This document shows, in pieces, positions 52,169 through 64,000 of a stretch of 64,000 nucleotides of DNA. Source of the DNA: Tetrahymena elliotti 4EA (taxonomy: Eukaryota > Ciliophora > Oligohymenophorea > Hymenostomatida > Tetrahymenidae); NCBI GenBank assembly GCA_000231825.2, contig JH720347.1, positions 463,302 to 527,301 of the forward strand, written 5' to 3'. Under the pieces are notes generated by a model, which had not been told where the DNA came from, made no database searches, and saw only the letters and a list, made by a program, of their open reading frames with translations. Within the stretch, counting starts at the first letter, position 1, and each line of letters starts with the position of its first letter. The position numbers and the translations under genes were made by a program.

Positions 52169-53336
52169 CTTTTGAATAAAATATTAATTAATCTATTAAA
52201 AATTTGCATAAGAAATAAATTTATATTCAATTATTGTCATTAAAATAGTTTAATTTAGTCATTTATCAAAACAATTTTTTTTATTTTTATTAAAAACACC
52301 AATATTTTAATTTCAATAAATCAAAAAAATTATTCTGTTTTTATTTATTCTTGATATTATGTTTTTACCTAAAACAAAATCTAAAAAGTAATAGTTTAAA
52401 GTATGAGAAATATTTGACTTAGAAATAAACCATTATTTATTAATAAATTAAAAATTTGGAATTTAAAAAAAATAAATTTATTATAAAAGTTAGCTGTCAG
52501 TGATTGATTAAAATATATTTCTTTTATTTAATTTTCTTTCATCCTTTAATTTCAAATAAATTTCAAAATAGCTTTAAGAGATATAATTTTATTCAGATCC
52601 TTAGATTATAATATTTAAAAGAAAATCTAAAATATAAATATTTCATGAAAATGAAAATGTAGTAAAACAAGAATTTTTAGAAAATGTTAATTTATCCTTG
52701 AAAAAATTGATTCATTCTTCTAATAATTTCCAGTTTATTGTTAAGTCAATCCGTTTTTAGTTAGTAAATTTTTAAAGAAACAAATTTTAAATGATTTGTT
52801 TGTTTAAGTTAAAAATAGATTTTATTAGGTTAATAATATTTTTATTATAAATAGATCTGTTATTCTTGGCATTAAAACTTTTTTGTATTTCGATGATTTG
52901 ATAAATATAATTAAGAAAATTTAGATTGATATTAGAAGAATATTTGATTGAAATTTGAATTAATTTAATAATCAATAAAAATAATATCTTTAAATTATTC
53001 AGCAAAATTAGTGTTAAAAGAACTTTGAACTTATCAGTTGATTACATTAAATGTAATTAAAATTTAATAAAAAGCTTTTAAGTTAGTTGTTTATGCTAAA
53101 CCATTTATAAAAATATACATATAGGTTATTATAGTTTAATCCACAACAATTTTTAGACTTTTAAGTTTCATCTAACAAAATACCTACTACGAAACTGAAT
53201 ATAAGAAATGTTAGTTAAAATTAAGTGCTTTTTAGAGTAGTTTTTTTCATTATCATTTTAAAATCTTAAAGTAACAAACAATAAATAATCAAAAAGATTA
53301 TCCCAGAATCAAACGCAATTAAAATATCAAAGAGTT
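52169..53336. other. Intergenic, A+T-rich
   Basis: No coding frame of convincing composition. A minus-strand frame of 72 codons at 52787-53005 is almost all Ile, Asn and Lys and looks like A+T-driven chance. This is the upstream region of the next plus-strand gene. Confidence 0.5.
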
Positions 53337-56300
53337 ATGGTATCTTATATGAGTAAGAATAAGCCAGGATATCAATTTACTTAAATATATCGAAGGTATT
53401 ATTATTCTACATACTTGAATAATTTGTCTAAAAGTGATACTAATTTTTAACATTTTACCTATGCATTAAAGAAAAGGATTGAGGATATATATCAAAAGAA
53501 GATTGTTGTTGAGTATATTTAGTATTTAGGCAATGAAAACTGGGTATTTTTTATTTATTTTTAGAATAATGAAAGCTAATTTAATATTTGTTATTGTTAT
53601 ATCTTATCTTCTAATTTTAAAGGAACCCATTGATTTCATGAATAGGAGTAAAGATGGATAATTCTAAAAATAATAATTTGAAGTGGTTATTAACAATATG
53701 GGGTCAACTGTTAGCTTTGTTACACAAGATTCATAGGAATTAGAATAAAAAATAAGGGCATCTTAAATATATCAAAATTAAAATTTGATTGAATAAGATT
53801 ATACAAAGCTAGATTATTAATCTTTTTGTTAGGAAAATCAATAGAACTTTGAAGTTTAAGAAGAATATGCAGAAAATTTAAACATTTTAAAATAGCTCAA
53901 TTCTGATGAAAAGAGAAATAAATTAGAAAATTAACCATTGTAAAATTATCTATTTCAATATCAAATTGAGTTTCAATTTATAAAAAGGTCTGCTTTTAGT
54001 CATTCAAAGCATAGTTAATTTTAAGAATTGAAAAATCAAGATTCGATCAACCCTTTAAATGGATAAAATAATATAAACATAGAAGTAAATTTCTTATAAG
54101 CTCTGTATGTATATAATTGAAGTAAAATTTAATATGTTATAAAAGCTTTAGAATGGACTAGGAACTTTAAATTCATCTAGATAATTAGTGTAAAATCCAA
54201 TGCAAAACTCTTTAAATATGTAATGCTCTGAATCAGATTTCTAAACAGGAAATTTTGGCAGCCTAGGTATTAAAGCAGATAATTTTTAAGAAATGGTAAG
54301 CTCTTAAAAGTAGTAATAGATAAAGGACAAATAAATGTAAAATCATGAGTAGAAAAATAAATAGTTTCTTAGTTAATATGCTAGAACTGATGAAATCGTT
54401 TTTAATTCAAATAAAGAGGAGTAAAAGCATAATACTCACTAAAATACCTAACCAAAAGAATAAATACATTTTCATTCTTAAATATATGAATCAAACCAAA
54501 AAGAAAATATTTAAAATAGATAACGCTCATCACTTCCTTAACAATAAAATTAAAATAGCTCACATAATCATAAATCAAATTCATTAACTAATATAAACCA
54601 ATTCCTCCCTAATAATAGCTAATTATTCAAAGAAAATATTTCTAAAAGTGGTGTATTTTAAAATGATTAGAAGCAAGACAATCATAAAAAATTCAATCAT
54701 TTGAATCTAGATCTAAATCTTATCCAAAATAATAATACCAAAGGTTAAAATAAAAAAGGCCATAAAACAATTTCAGCAAATTAATCTCATTCTGAAAAAT
54801 ATGCTGTTGTGGGTAATGAAATTGGACCAGATGAAAGCAATAACAATTTGATGCAGTTTGAGCACTTTTAGAGTGAAAGTTCTTAAGATGGTATTCTTTC
54901 AGATGACTTAAGTGAAATAAAAAATAAGAAAGAGAGAAGAAATAGTGAAAATGTCAGTATCTTAGATGGCTAAAATTTGAATGACAATTTTGCTAACGCT
55001 CCATATTCCTAAAGACAAATTACAGAAAAGATGAAGATAGATTAAAGGGAAAACTAGTAATCACCTAATAGATAATCTTTAACGAATATAAACTAAGATT
55101 ATAAAAACACTTCTAATTCATCATTTGAATACTAATCAATACACTAGGGATCTACATATCAATTTAAAGAGTAATATTCAGGATACGAAAATAATTCTAT
55201 GTCATAAAATTATGCTTCATTCCAATAAGAATAGTTAAATTCTTCAAGGTAATAATAGGCTATGGCTAACAATTAGGTGATTAATTTAAATTAGAAATCT
55301 TAGTTGGAAAATGAATCTAATTAATTTTCTATAATCGGAGAAGAACAATCTCACTAAGATAAAGAGAGTGAATAAAATACATAAAAAAGCTTAAGTCTTT
55401 AATCAGATTTAAGTAAAAATGGTGACAAAAAGAAAAAAAATGAATAAATGTTTATATAAAATTTTACTTATGAAAAAGAAAATAAGAAAAATCAGTTTTA
55501 AAGTCTATAAGATATGGATGAAAAGAGTATTTAAAATATACAAACTTTAATGAAATCAAACAGATTCACTTTAGGAGCTGAAGGTATCAATAAATTGTAT
55601 CAAAGCTCGCATGATGAAAAAAATTCTCATTCAATATTTGGCTTAGAGTATTTATTATCTTTATTAAATATATGAGCAATATTCTTTATAAATAATTCTC
55701 TATTTTATAAAGTCCAATAAAAAAAAGTAACTTTGAAAACAGTAACATTACAGGAAGTAATATTAAAATAGATACACCTAAAAGAAACTCAATTTTAGAA
55801 GTAAAATTTAAAATAATTTAAAAGTAAAAAAAACATTTTGTTTATTTATCAAGATTTAAAGTCACATTCATAAAAGATAATTCTCATCAGAACAAAAGTA
55901 AAATTTTTAATTGTTTATTGAATAGATTTAAATATAAATTCTAACATAACAGCTTTTAATTTAAATTTATTTATTTTTAATATTTAAAGTGATATATTTG
56001 ATACAGATTCTCAAAAGGCAGGATACTGGAAAGAGAAATTCGATATAGCAGCTAAAAAAGAATAATAATATAAAAAAAGTATAGAAGAATAAAAGTAAAC
56101 TCTATAATTTTTAAAATCAGATATAAATAAGCTTGAATTTTTGCATAGAATGGAGAAACCTATGAACTCTTCACCAACTGAGAAATTAGAAAGTAACTTT
56201 ATATTAATTATCACGAATTTATTTCTTTACTTATTTTATTAAGATAATGAAGCTAAATTTTAAACTTGGCATTTAATTTTCCTAGCTATTGCATCTGCTT

Positions 56301-56338
56301 TATTTGGTTTCATGATTAAGAAGCTTACATTATTATGA
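53337..56338 (+). CDS. Q/N-rich protein with C-terminal membrane segments
   Basis: Six exons: 53337-53543, 53623-54084, 54146-55647, 55713-55800, 55854-55897 and 55990-56338. Introns are 53-92 nt, and phases agree, giving 883 residues. The N-terminal 120 residues look folded (IYRRYYYSTYLNNLS, YALKKRIEDIYQKKIVVEYI). A central region of about 550 residues is Gln/Asn/Ser-rich and disordered. The C-terminal exon begins with a charged helix (GYWKEKFDIAAKKEQQYKKS) and ends in two hydrophobic stretches, FILIITNLFLYLFY and WHLIFLAIASALFGFMI, five residues from the stop. It is therefore probably anchored in a membrane by its C-terminal hairpin with the bulk in the cytosol. The 44-nt fifth exon is inferred from phase. 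No family recognised. Confidence 0.75.
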
Positions 56339-57505
56339 TAAGAAAGAAAAATATTTAGGTAGGGCATTTCAGCTTGGGAATAACAATTTACCATAATTAA
56401 GTTTAAAATATTTACATATTTATTTATATAAAAATAATTCATTATCTCTATTTTGAGATAGATATTGTAAATATAATTCAAATATTATTTATATTGTGTT
56501 AGTGAAATTACCAAATCAAGATATTGAAGTTTATTAAAAATAAATAGGTAGAAAATTAAATACCTATCTATCTATTGTAAGCTGTTAATTATTTGTGTAC
56601 TAAGATAAATGTAGACAGAGAGCAAAAAATAAATTTATCTATCAGCTTAAGGTGCTTAATTATGGCATGAATTTTGAAAAATTAAAAATTATAAATTTGA
56701 TTGTAATTTATTTATTCTTCATCAATAAAAAAATTATGTTGAAATTAAAGAAAGAATTATTGATTTAACACAATAAGAAAAAGCAAAGAAAAACAAATTA
56801 ATAAAGAAAGAAAGAAAGTAAGTAAGTGATTGATAAATTGATTGACTGATTTAAAAATATTTGCATACAAAAATTTTAAACAAACACTGTATTTGTATGT
56901 ATTTTTTTCATTTAATCTTACATCAATAAATTACAAGAAAAGTAGTTTATAATAACAAACCCAATCAATCATTCATTATCTTAATTAAACAAAATGTTAA
57001 CTTAGCAAAATTCAAGCAAAGACTCTCTTTTTTTGTTGTACAGAGAGGGGTTTGTAAAAATTTTTTTAATAAAAGTAAATCAACTATTAAAATTGGTAAA
57101 ATAATTAATTAATCAATAAGTTTTTAATACTTATCTCTTTTAAATTAAGCTAAAATATAAGTGGTGCAAAAAGGAAAAGAGAAAGCACTTTTTAAAATAT
57201 AAATTATAGGTGATCATTTATACTTCAATAAAATATTTATTTCTTTTATAGCAAACCATTTAACTTTTGATTTCTAAAAATAGAATAAGAATTGTTATAA
57301 ACTTTGAATATTTTTTTGCAATTAGAACAATTATTAAATACATGATTTAAGAAATAAAATAATATTTTTTTAATAAAATAGATTTAATTTTTAAAAAACA
57401 CACCCTAGAGCACTCTAAGCAAATAGTTTTAATACAAACTTTGTAGTGTTGTTAGTTTTGTCTTTCTTTTTGAAGCAAAGATATTGAAACATTAAAATTA
57501 TAATT
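56339..57505. other. Intergenic, A+T-rich with tetranucleotide repeats
   Basis: Contains GAAA and then GTAA/GATT tetranucleotide runs at about 56803-56850. No coding frame. This is the upstream region of the DHHC gene. Confidence 0.5.
56803..56850. repeat. Compound tetranucleotide microsatellite
   Basis: AAAG units run into TAAG units and then GATT-like units (GATTGATAAATTGATTGACT). It is short and imperfect, typical of slippage in A+T-rich spacers. Confidence 0.6.
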
Positions 57506-60283
57506 ATGATCAAGAAAACTGGTATTAATTCTACTGACTCAATGAACGAACCACAAAACCCATAAGATGCTTTTCCTTTAGTATATAGTGGATCAAGTGG
57601 CCAATTGAATGTATAGAATGATAATTTTATTAAAAAAGAATAAGAACAAATAGATCCAATTGGAAATTATCAATCCCCTATTGAAAAAAGTAAATTAGCT
57701 GTAGAAAAAAATAATTAACTTGGTCTTCAATCTTCAAATTCATTAAAAAGTTAGATTGGGACTGACAAAAAAAGGATTGGTAGCAGAAATACATTAACAA
57801 ATAGATAAAATGAAGATAATTCAAGTAGTGTCAATTTAAATTTATAATTCTCAGTTGATTAGCAAGAATTTATAAAAATGAATTAAACTGATTCATTTGC
57901 ATTAAGTGATTTAAACTAAGGAATAATGTCTTCACAAGGCAATTTATTTTAAAAGAATGTAAGTCAGTAAGATATTGATTTTCATTCTATGAATTAAATT
58001 GCAGAACAAGTAGAAGAGAATAGGTCATTTACAGAAATTAATTTAGAGAAAGCAGGTAGAAGCTTAAATTAAAATAAAAGTAGCTAAAACAGAAGTAAAA
58101 CTCATCATAGCCACCATCATAATAGCTCTAGTTATAATTCTAAACCAAATATAAACCCCAGAGAAAGCTAAGAGCTTGACTAAAATAATAAGGATTAGAA
58201 AAACCTTTAATTTTAAAAAAGAGATCCTTACTTTGGTGGTAGTGAACCTTTAATTCAAAGAAATTTAAGTGACATCACCCCATCATAAAAAGTAACTTCT
58301 GGAATTAAAGTAAATTAAATGGCTGTTCCAACAGCTGCTTAAAGACATCACACTACAAATACATTTGCTGTAGATTAAAATGAAAGTAGGTACCGTGAAT
58401 CTTAAAGATAAGAAAGTGATTAAGAGTCATCTGATTCACATTATCAAGGAGAGAGTCTTTCCTCTTATGGTCCTTTTAAATTACTTTAAAAAGGTAATCT
58501 CAAAGAACTTAAAGATCATTGCAAAAAGGAAGGAATTTTATATACAAAAATAATTAATGAGCAAGGAAATAACATGATCATTAAAGCCGTTTAAAATAAA
58601 GATCTAGAACAAATTAAGTAGCTCATAACAGATGCAAGAGAGTAACTAAGGGAGTTAGGAAAATCACAGTAATAAATTGATTATGAAATTTCTTAATGGA
58701 TAAACTAAGATAGTAAGTCAGGTTACACAGCAGCACACTTTAGTTGTTATGTTGGAGATCCTTCAATTTTAAGGTATTTATAAGAAGAGGGAGCAGATTT
58801 TTTAAAATTAAATAAAGAAGAATCCAGTGGTCTTCACGTTGCTGCTTAGAATGATTCAATAGCTTCAATTGTATTTTTGCTCTTGCTTGGAATAGATATA
58901 AATATATAAGACTAAAAGGAGGCAACTCCACTCCACTGGGCTAGTTTTTAAGGTCTAGATTAAGCAGTTTAATTTTTAATAGCATTTGGATCTTAAACTA
59001 ATGTTTAAGATTCTGAAGGAATGACACCTTTGATATTAAGCTCTATTAGTGGTAGTATGAAGATAGTTAGAATGCTTTTAGTCGCAGGAGCAGATAGAAA
59101 TATTTAAGATAAAAAAGGAAGATCAGCTCTTTACATGGTAACTGAAGATCAAGAAAATATAAATGAAGATATAGCAGAAATGCTCAAGCGTACAAATGGA
59201 TTCTAGGAGTATTGGAATATTAGACCTGTTTTCAAACCATCTAAGAAAAATCCTAGATAGGTTATTTACTTCCTTCTTATGTACATATTATCATAGATAA
59301 GTCTTATTTATTTTAACTATTCTCTGTGGGATCAAAGTACGAAAAAGGTCATATTATCTGTTTTAGCTTCTCTTGTTATTATAACTTAATACTTTTTCTT
59401 AAACTGTTGGCTCAGAGATCCTGGATATGTGCTCCTCAGTAAAAATAAGGAAAATGTAGAGAATAATCAAGAATATAAATATCTTGAGCACATGAGCAAA
59501 TAATCGTTTTAAAACAAATAATCTTTGAGTGAATAACAATAAAAAATATATTCTTAAAAACCTTTAGATGAAAAAACAAGGAAAAAATTAATAGAGCTAT
59601 TTCTTTTGTTAGAAAAAGAATAAGACTCTTAATAAATTTGTGCTCATTGCTGTATCTTGAAACCTAAAAGATCTAAACATTGTGATGTTTGTAAAAATTG
59701 TGTTTCTGTCTATGATCATCATTGCCCTTGGATTAATAATTGTGTAGGTACAAATAATCACAGTTATTTCTTAGGTTACATTATCTCAGTTTGGTTTAGT
59801 ATTATTACCTTTACAATATTAAATGGAATATATATCTGGTAAATTGATTACCCTTCTTAAATATCACCTATTTCCTCTCCAGTGTATATTGATCCATTTC
59901 ATATATTCACTGAAGATTAGCACATTGTTTTCTTTGTCCTAAAAGTAGTCTTCAATACTATAGCAATCTTTTTTTGCCTTCTTTTTGGAATACCTTTAAC
60001 TCTTCTTCTATCAGTGCAGATTAATAATTTCCGCGTAAACAAAACAACATATGAAAGATTCAGTTAGTAAGCTAAAAACCAAGTACCTTCTCATGTTTCA
60101 GAATCTCATGGATTATCAGCACTAGATGATAACCAGATTAATTAATCTCTTCTAAATGAAACAAACTCTTAATTATAACCATCTTCTTCTTATTAAAACT
60201 GTTTAAGGATGTGCTTTTACAACAAAAAAAACCCTAATTTTAGATTTCGAAGCCTTAATTAACATATTTCAAATTAAGCTTGA
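57506..60283 (+). CDS. Ankyrin-repeat DHHC palmitoyltransferase (HIP14/Akr1-like)
   Basis: An intronless 925-residue frame. Residues 1-390 are disordered and Ser/Asn/Gln-rich with a His cluster (THHSHHHN). Four to five ankyrin repeats (about 400-550) are clear: [36 protein letters not shown] and [12 protein letters not shown], with ends such as LGIDINIQDQ and AGADRNIQDK. Two membrane helices (about 585-640) precede the cysteine-rich domain [18 protein letters not shown] with [12 protein letters not shown] at about 737, which holds the catalytic Cys; two more helices follow (about 755-845). Order and topology match HIP14 (zDHHC17) and yeast Akr1, which S-acylate proteins at the Golgi. It lacks a PaCCT-like end that I can recognise. 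The acylated CDPKs in this window are the sort of protein it could modify, by inference only. Confidence 0.95.
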
Positions 60284-61087
60284 TTTATTTATTTTCAAAA
60301 ATAATCATATGAATGCTGTAGAATAAATGATTTATTAACTCCTATCCATAAATTTATATTTTTTAAAAAAATAATTTAATATTAACCTAAGCAATTTAAT
60401 TATGTAAAAAATTATAAGTTAGTTTCCTTAAAATAACAAAATCTTAATAATCTTAATTAATTAACAAAAGTTTTTTTTTCAAATCAATTTCTTAATAATT
60501 TTTTTCAAAAAAGATCGTTTCCTTTCAAATAATTTTAATTCTTAATCAAATTTTTTATTTAATTTTAAATAAGATTCTTAATAATTAATTCAGAAAGTTT
60601 CCTGAAATATTAGAATAATTTTAATTTCTAAATCAAATTTTTTATTTAAATTTACATTAACTCTTAAATATTTTCAGTTTTTGTGCATTAACTTTTTCAC
60701 CTCCCTTGAAATTAAATTAAAATTTTTTTAAAATATTTAATTTAAGAAGACCTTGAGTAAAAAATTAATTTTATCATTTAGAATTAAGTTGAAAGTATTT
60801 CTTAAATAATTCAAATAATTATATGAATTTTCTTTATATTTTAAGTATTAAAAAAATACAATAAAACTTTAAAAAAATTAATTTCAAATACTCAACTAAA
60901 TAAAATATTCCTAAGCCAGCAATATTTTAAAATAAAAAGTATCAATAAATAAATTTCTAATTCACTAGTAAAAATAGTTTTATAAAATAAAATTTTAGTT
61001 TTATAAATGAAATAAAATTTATTCCAATCCAAACTTAAAAAGTACAAATGTTATTTTATATATTCAATATTTATTCATCTAATACAT
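60284..61087. other. Intergenic between convergent genes
   Basis: A+T-rich spacer between the stop of the DHHC gene and that of the minus-strand LRR-like gene. Repeated AATTTTAATTCTTAATCAAATTTTTTATTT-like wording occurs near 60525-60570 and 60615-60650. No gene. Confidence 0.5.
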
Positions 61088-63449
61088 TCAAAAATTAAAG
61101 CAATAAACAATTTATTATGTTACTTGCCATTTTTTTATGTACTTGTTTAGAGTCTTATCTAAATCTTACTCCTTAGAAATTTATTTTAAAAGTTTTTCAG
61201 AATTTTAGGTAAATTACTTCTTTAGATTTGTTTAGAGAATTTAGAATCATTTCCAAAGCTTTTCGATTTAAAATTTATTCTGGATATTTAATTTAAATGA
61301 TTCTATCTTTATTTGACCCAATAAAGCTACTAAATGGTTTATAAAAAGAATTAATTCTCTAATCTTCATAGATGTCTAGAGATACTTCTTGGTAAATATT
61401 AATTTTTTCAATGTATAAATTTAATGTTATTGATTACAAAGAGGAGCAAGTTTTTAAGGATTAGAAAAATTAAGTATAATTTGTATCTGATTGATAATAA
61501 TAATAGAGATTTCTAGATAAAATCAAAGTTAATAAAGATTTGTTTAGTTCCAAAAAATTTTCAATAGAAATCAGAATATCCTAATTAAGAGGAATATTTA
61601 AAATTAGGCATTATAAATACTTTAAATTACTTAGTCTTTTGAAAAATTCTACATTAGGATAACTATAATTTTGCTTTTCTCTACAAATTTTAGTACTATA
61701 GTTATCAAATAAATTTAATTTCACACTTAGAATAATTCGAGAGTTGCTGATTGCTTAACATAACAAATCAATTGAATTTAAATCAAAGGGTGCAGATAAT
61801 TAAATATTTCTTTCTACTTTTCTTATTTTTATTATTTCTTATTCATTTGCTCTTCTTTAATGCTTTCTTCATTTTCACTTTGATCTTTTAGTTTAAAGTC
61901 TAAGTCCATCTAATATATATTTTTACTATTTTTCAATTATGTGAGAAGTATTTTAAAGACAAATAGATCATATTTCATTTTAACTAAAAACCTTTCTATC
62001 AAATTAGGTTTTGATAGTAGTTTAAATAAATCATCTTCTAAAATTGGATCATTTTTATCATCTATTTCTTGTTTGTTATTTTTAGTTTCTTTAGAGCTTT
62101 TCTTATTTTTTTGTGGTTTTTCTTTTTTTCCTCTTTTATCCTTATTGCTTTTCTCATTTTACTTCTCTTCTTTTTACTGATTTTCGTTTTTTAGCTATTT
62201 ATCTTCATGAGTTGCAGATAAATTTATATAAATCAAATTTGTAGCATTAGATAAGCTAGTAAATAGGCTTACATATTACTACTTTGTTACTAAGGTTCCA
62301 CCAAATCTATTTTAAGTACCAACTATTCAGCATTTTCAAAATTAAAGAGTGTATCAACTTCAACAGGTAATTAGTTAATTGATAAATCAATATATTTTAG
62401 CTTTTTCAATAAATTACTCGTGCTGTTAAATGATTCTTATTCAGTAACTTTCAAACTAATGATATATTTTTAGATATTATAAACAAGGAAGTTCGTTTAA
62501 GCATGAAAAAAATGTTGAAATTTAGTATTACTCTATTTCGATACTTTTAATTTATGTTTCTAAGAAGCAAATGTTACTTAATGAGAGGTTAATATTAGTC
62601 ATAGCAGATAAAAAGGCTTCAAAATAAAATTTATAGAATGCTTGCTTTTTATAGTAAGTGATTATAAATTCTTATTTGTTAATGCTATTTAATAGGCTTC
62701 ATCAAGTATTTCAAAAATTTCTGAATTTTTTATTGTTTGTTATTTTGCCTTCTATAATTTTTTATTTTGTTGATAATCTTTTATGAACAATAGATCACTT
62801 TTTATACTTATTAAGTACTGTAAAGGTATAAAAGAGTTGATTTTGTTTTAAGATTATCTAATCTAAGAGCAAGAAATTTATACCTTCTAAGTCATCTTTA
62901 TAAGGCTTCAGAAGCTAATCTAGTTTAACCAAATCGAATAAATTATCTTTAGACTACCCTTTCATATAAAAGCGCATTTGTCGTTATTCATTATCATCCC
63001 CTTAATCGAAAAAACCATTATTGTAATGCCTAGCTGAAAACTCTAAAATTTAGCAATTTACACTCTCGGTAAATGAGTCTATATCTTCAAATTTTTTGTC
63101 TTGAATTACTCTTTATGGTTGTGATGGATGGCAATTTTAAACTTAATTAAGTAATATCTTTTCTGTTTTCATCTTAAAAGTAGTTTTTTCTGATTGAAAA
63201 TATTTCTTCATCATTTTTAGCAATATTATCTTCTCTTTTTATGTACAATTTATTTTATATTTCACAAATTTGATCATCAAACTCATTCAATTTTTATAAA
63301 ATGTTGTTTTTTCTTTCTAAGAAAGAGGCATCTTGTTTTTGTTGAATATTAAAAATTGTAAATTCTTTATCAACATTTAATTTTTCTTTGATTTAGAATA
63401 GTTTTGGTTATTATTTTTGATTTTATTAAAGTTATTCTTTTCTAGCTAT
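61088..63449 (-). CDS. Leucine-rich-repeat-like protein, structure only partly resolved
   Basis: Minus-strand coding sequence runs from an exon beginning near 63449 (5' end not found) to TGA at 61088-61090. The N-terminal part is coiled-coil-like (LERKNNILQKLNEFDDQ). The middle has leucine-rich wording: LPCLQYLKIYHQ, LLKKLKYIDLSINQLPVEVD, AEQLVLKIDLVEP, NATNLIYINLS, LSNLKYLQCLILNI and NKSLLTLILSRN. A very basic Lys/Glu/Gln segment interrupts it at about 61860-62190. Likely introns include a 49-nt one near 61160, a 71-nt one near 61770 and one at about 62815-62880. Frame changes at about 62260 and 62440 fit only 34-35-nt introns, and one at about 62615 fits no intron at all. This may be a real gene with errors or a decaying copy. 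LRRs bind proteins; role unknown. Confidence 0.6.
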
Positions 63450-63581
63450 CTTAAATATTTTAAGAATTTTATTTCAAAAAATTTATTTTTTTTTCTGATT
63501 ATTTTTGATCATTTTTTTAATTTATATTTTAAATAATATTGATTATTTTATCATCAGAAAAGAATCATCTTTATAACAAGA

Positions 63582-64000
63582 ATGAAAAAAGTAGAAGATA
63601 AGATAAATATCTTTTTGCTATTTGGCAATTTTATATCTATTATAAATTGGATCTCACTAAGGAACATTTTGATTTAAGAGGATACTCCTCTTACTCTGAA
63701 GATAGTAATTGTTCTTATTTACTTAATTTTACTCATATTTGGAAGGAAAATTTAAGCGGTTAATGATTATGGAGTAATGCTATTTATATTAGATATTAAT
63801 CTTAAAGTGAAGCAGACTCTTAAAGATTATAAATAAAAAGTAAACTTTACAAATAAAGCTATGAAAATATTATATTTTAATATTTATTGTTTTCTTCTTT
63901 ATTGTAACATTGAATATCTCTGTGTATATGCTATAGGATTAGTTAGCATAGAAGTCTACTGTCTTATTTACTTAGGAGAAAATACTCTTCTTATATCAAG
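63582..64000 (+). CDS. Multi-pass membrane protein, 3'-partial
   Basis: The frame opens at ATG 63582 and runs off the window (139 complete codons). At least three hydrophobic helices are visible: INIFLLFGNFISIINWISL, LKIVIVLIYLILLIF and a C-terminal stretch of alternating Tyr/Leu/Ile residues (YFNIYCFLLYCNIEYLCVYA). A short basic linker (KVKQTLKDYKQK) lies between. The spacing resembles the N-terminus of ciliate polytopic membrane proteins, but no family can be named from this part. It starts about 130 bp from the LRR-like gene, in the opposite direction. Confidence 0.65.

Noticed and set aside
54345..54587. Plus-strand 80-codon frame and its minus-strand partner
   Set aside because: Both are out of frame with the Q/N-rich gene at 53337-56338, which reads through this region with TAA/TAG as Gln.
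61941..62180. Plus-strand 79-codon hydrophobic frame
   Set aside because: It is a shadow of the Lys/Glu/Gln-rich minus-strand exon of the LRR-like gene.

Overview
The window is a very A+T-rich piece of ciliate nuclear DNA, most likely macronuclear and from a Tetrahymena-like oligohymenophorean. In every gene I could trace, TAA and TAG fall inside conserved domains where a residue (normally Gln) is expected, and only TGA ends a frame. Introns are GT-AG, mostly about 50-110 nt and A+T-rich, so Paramecium (introns under about 35 nt) fits less well. Because of the code, standard-code open frames break up most real genes. I re-read both strands with TAA/TAG = Gln and rebuilt the genes from their splice sites; in most models the exon lengths sum to a multiple of three.

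Layout. 0-6 kb: a multi-EF-hand protein (5' end outside the window), a small TPR protein (minus) and a short coiled-coil protein. 8.3-10.2, 23.2-24.9 and 26.3-28.2 kb: three paralogous calcium-dependent protein kinases, all plus strand, each with an N-terminal Met-Gly-Cys-type acylation signal and one intron at the same codon. Between the first two lie a Q/N-rich protein (minus, 11.6-13.8 kb), an eight-exon ankyrin/IQ-type protein (minus, 14.9-19.8 kb) and an intronless RCHY1/PIRH2-type E3 ligase (21.0-21.8 kb). 29.1-30.5 kb: an NSUN5/Rcm1-type rRNA m5C methyltransferase. 31.2-32.7 kb: a secreted DUF1343/NamZ-type (GH171-like) protein, a family known mainly from bacteria. 33.2-41.1 kb, all minus strand: a ULK-like kinase fused to six EF-hands, then two different ATG4 autophagy cysteine proteases. 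42.5-43.4 kb: a PTAR1-like prenyltransferase alpha-repeat protein. 43.6-45.9 kb: a Q-rich protein (minus). 47.2-52.2 kb: an eight-exon coiled-coil protein of about 1,500 residues. 53.3-56.3 kb: a Q/N-rich protein with C-terminal membrane segments. 57.5-60.3 kb: an intronless ankyrin-DHHC palmitoyltransferase. 61.1-63.4 kb: an LRR-like gene (minus) with unresolved frame changes. 63.6 kb to the end: the start of a multi-pass membrane protein.

Themes. Calcium signalling recurs: three CDPKs, one kinase-EF-hand fusion and one large EF-hand protein. Lipid anchoring could link the dual-acylation N-termini of the CDPKs with the DHHC enzyme, and PTAR1 also belongs to lipid modification. The run of a ULK-like kinase and two ATG4 genes on one strand suggests autophagy. 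These links are inferred from position and family only. The most notable items are the calcium-sensing ULK-like/ATG4 cluster with a C-terminal LIR-like motif on one ATG4, the bacterial-type NamZ-like protein, the missing APE glutamate in all four kinases, a shared small cysteine motif in the Q-rich proteins, and a G/C-tract foldback element at 14.35-14.47 kb.
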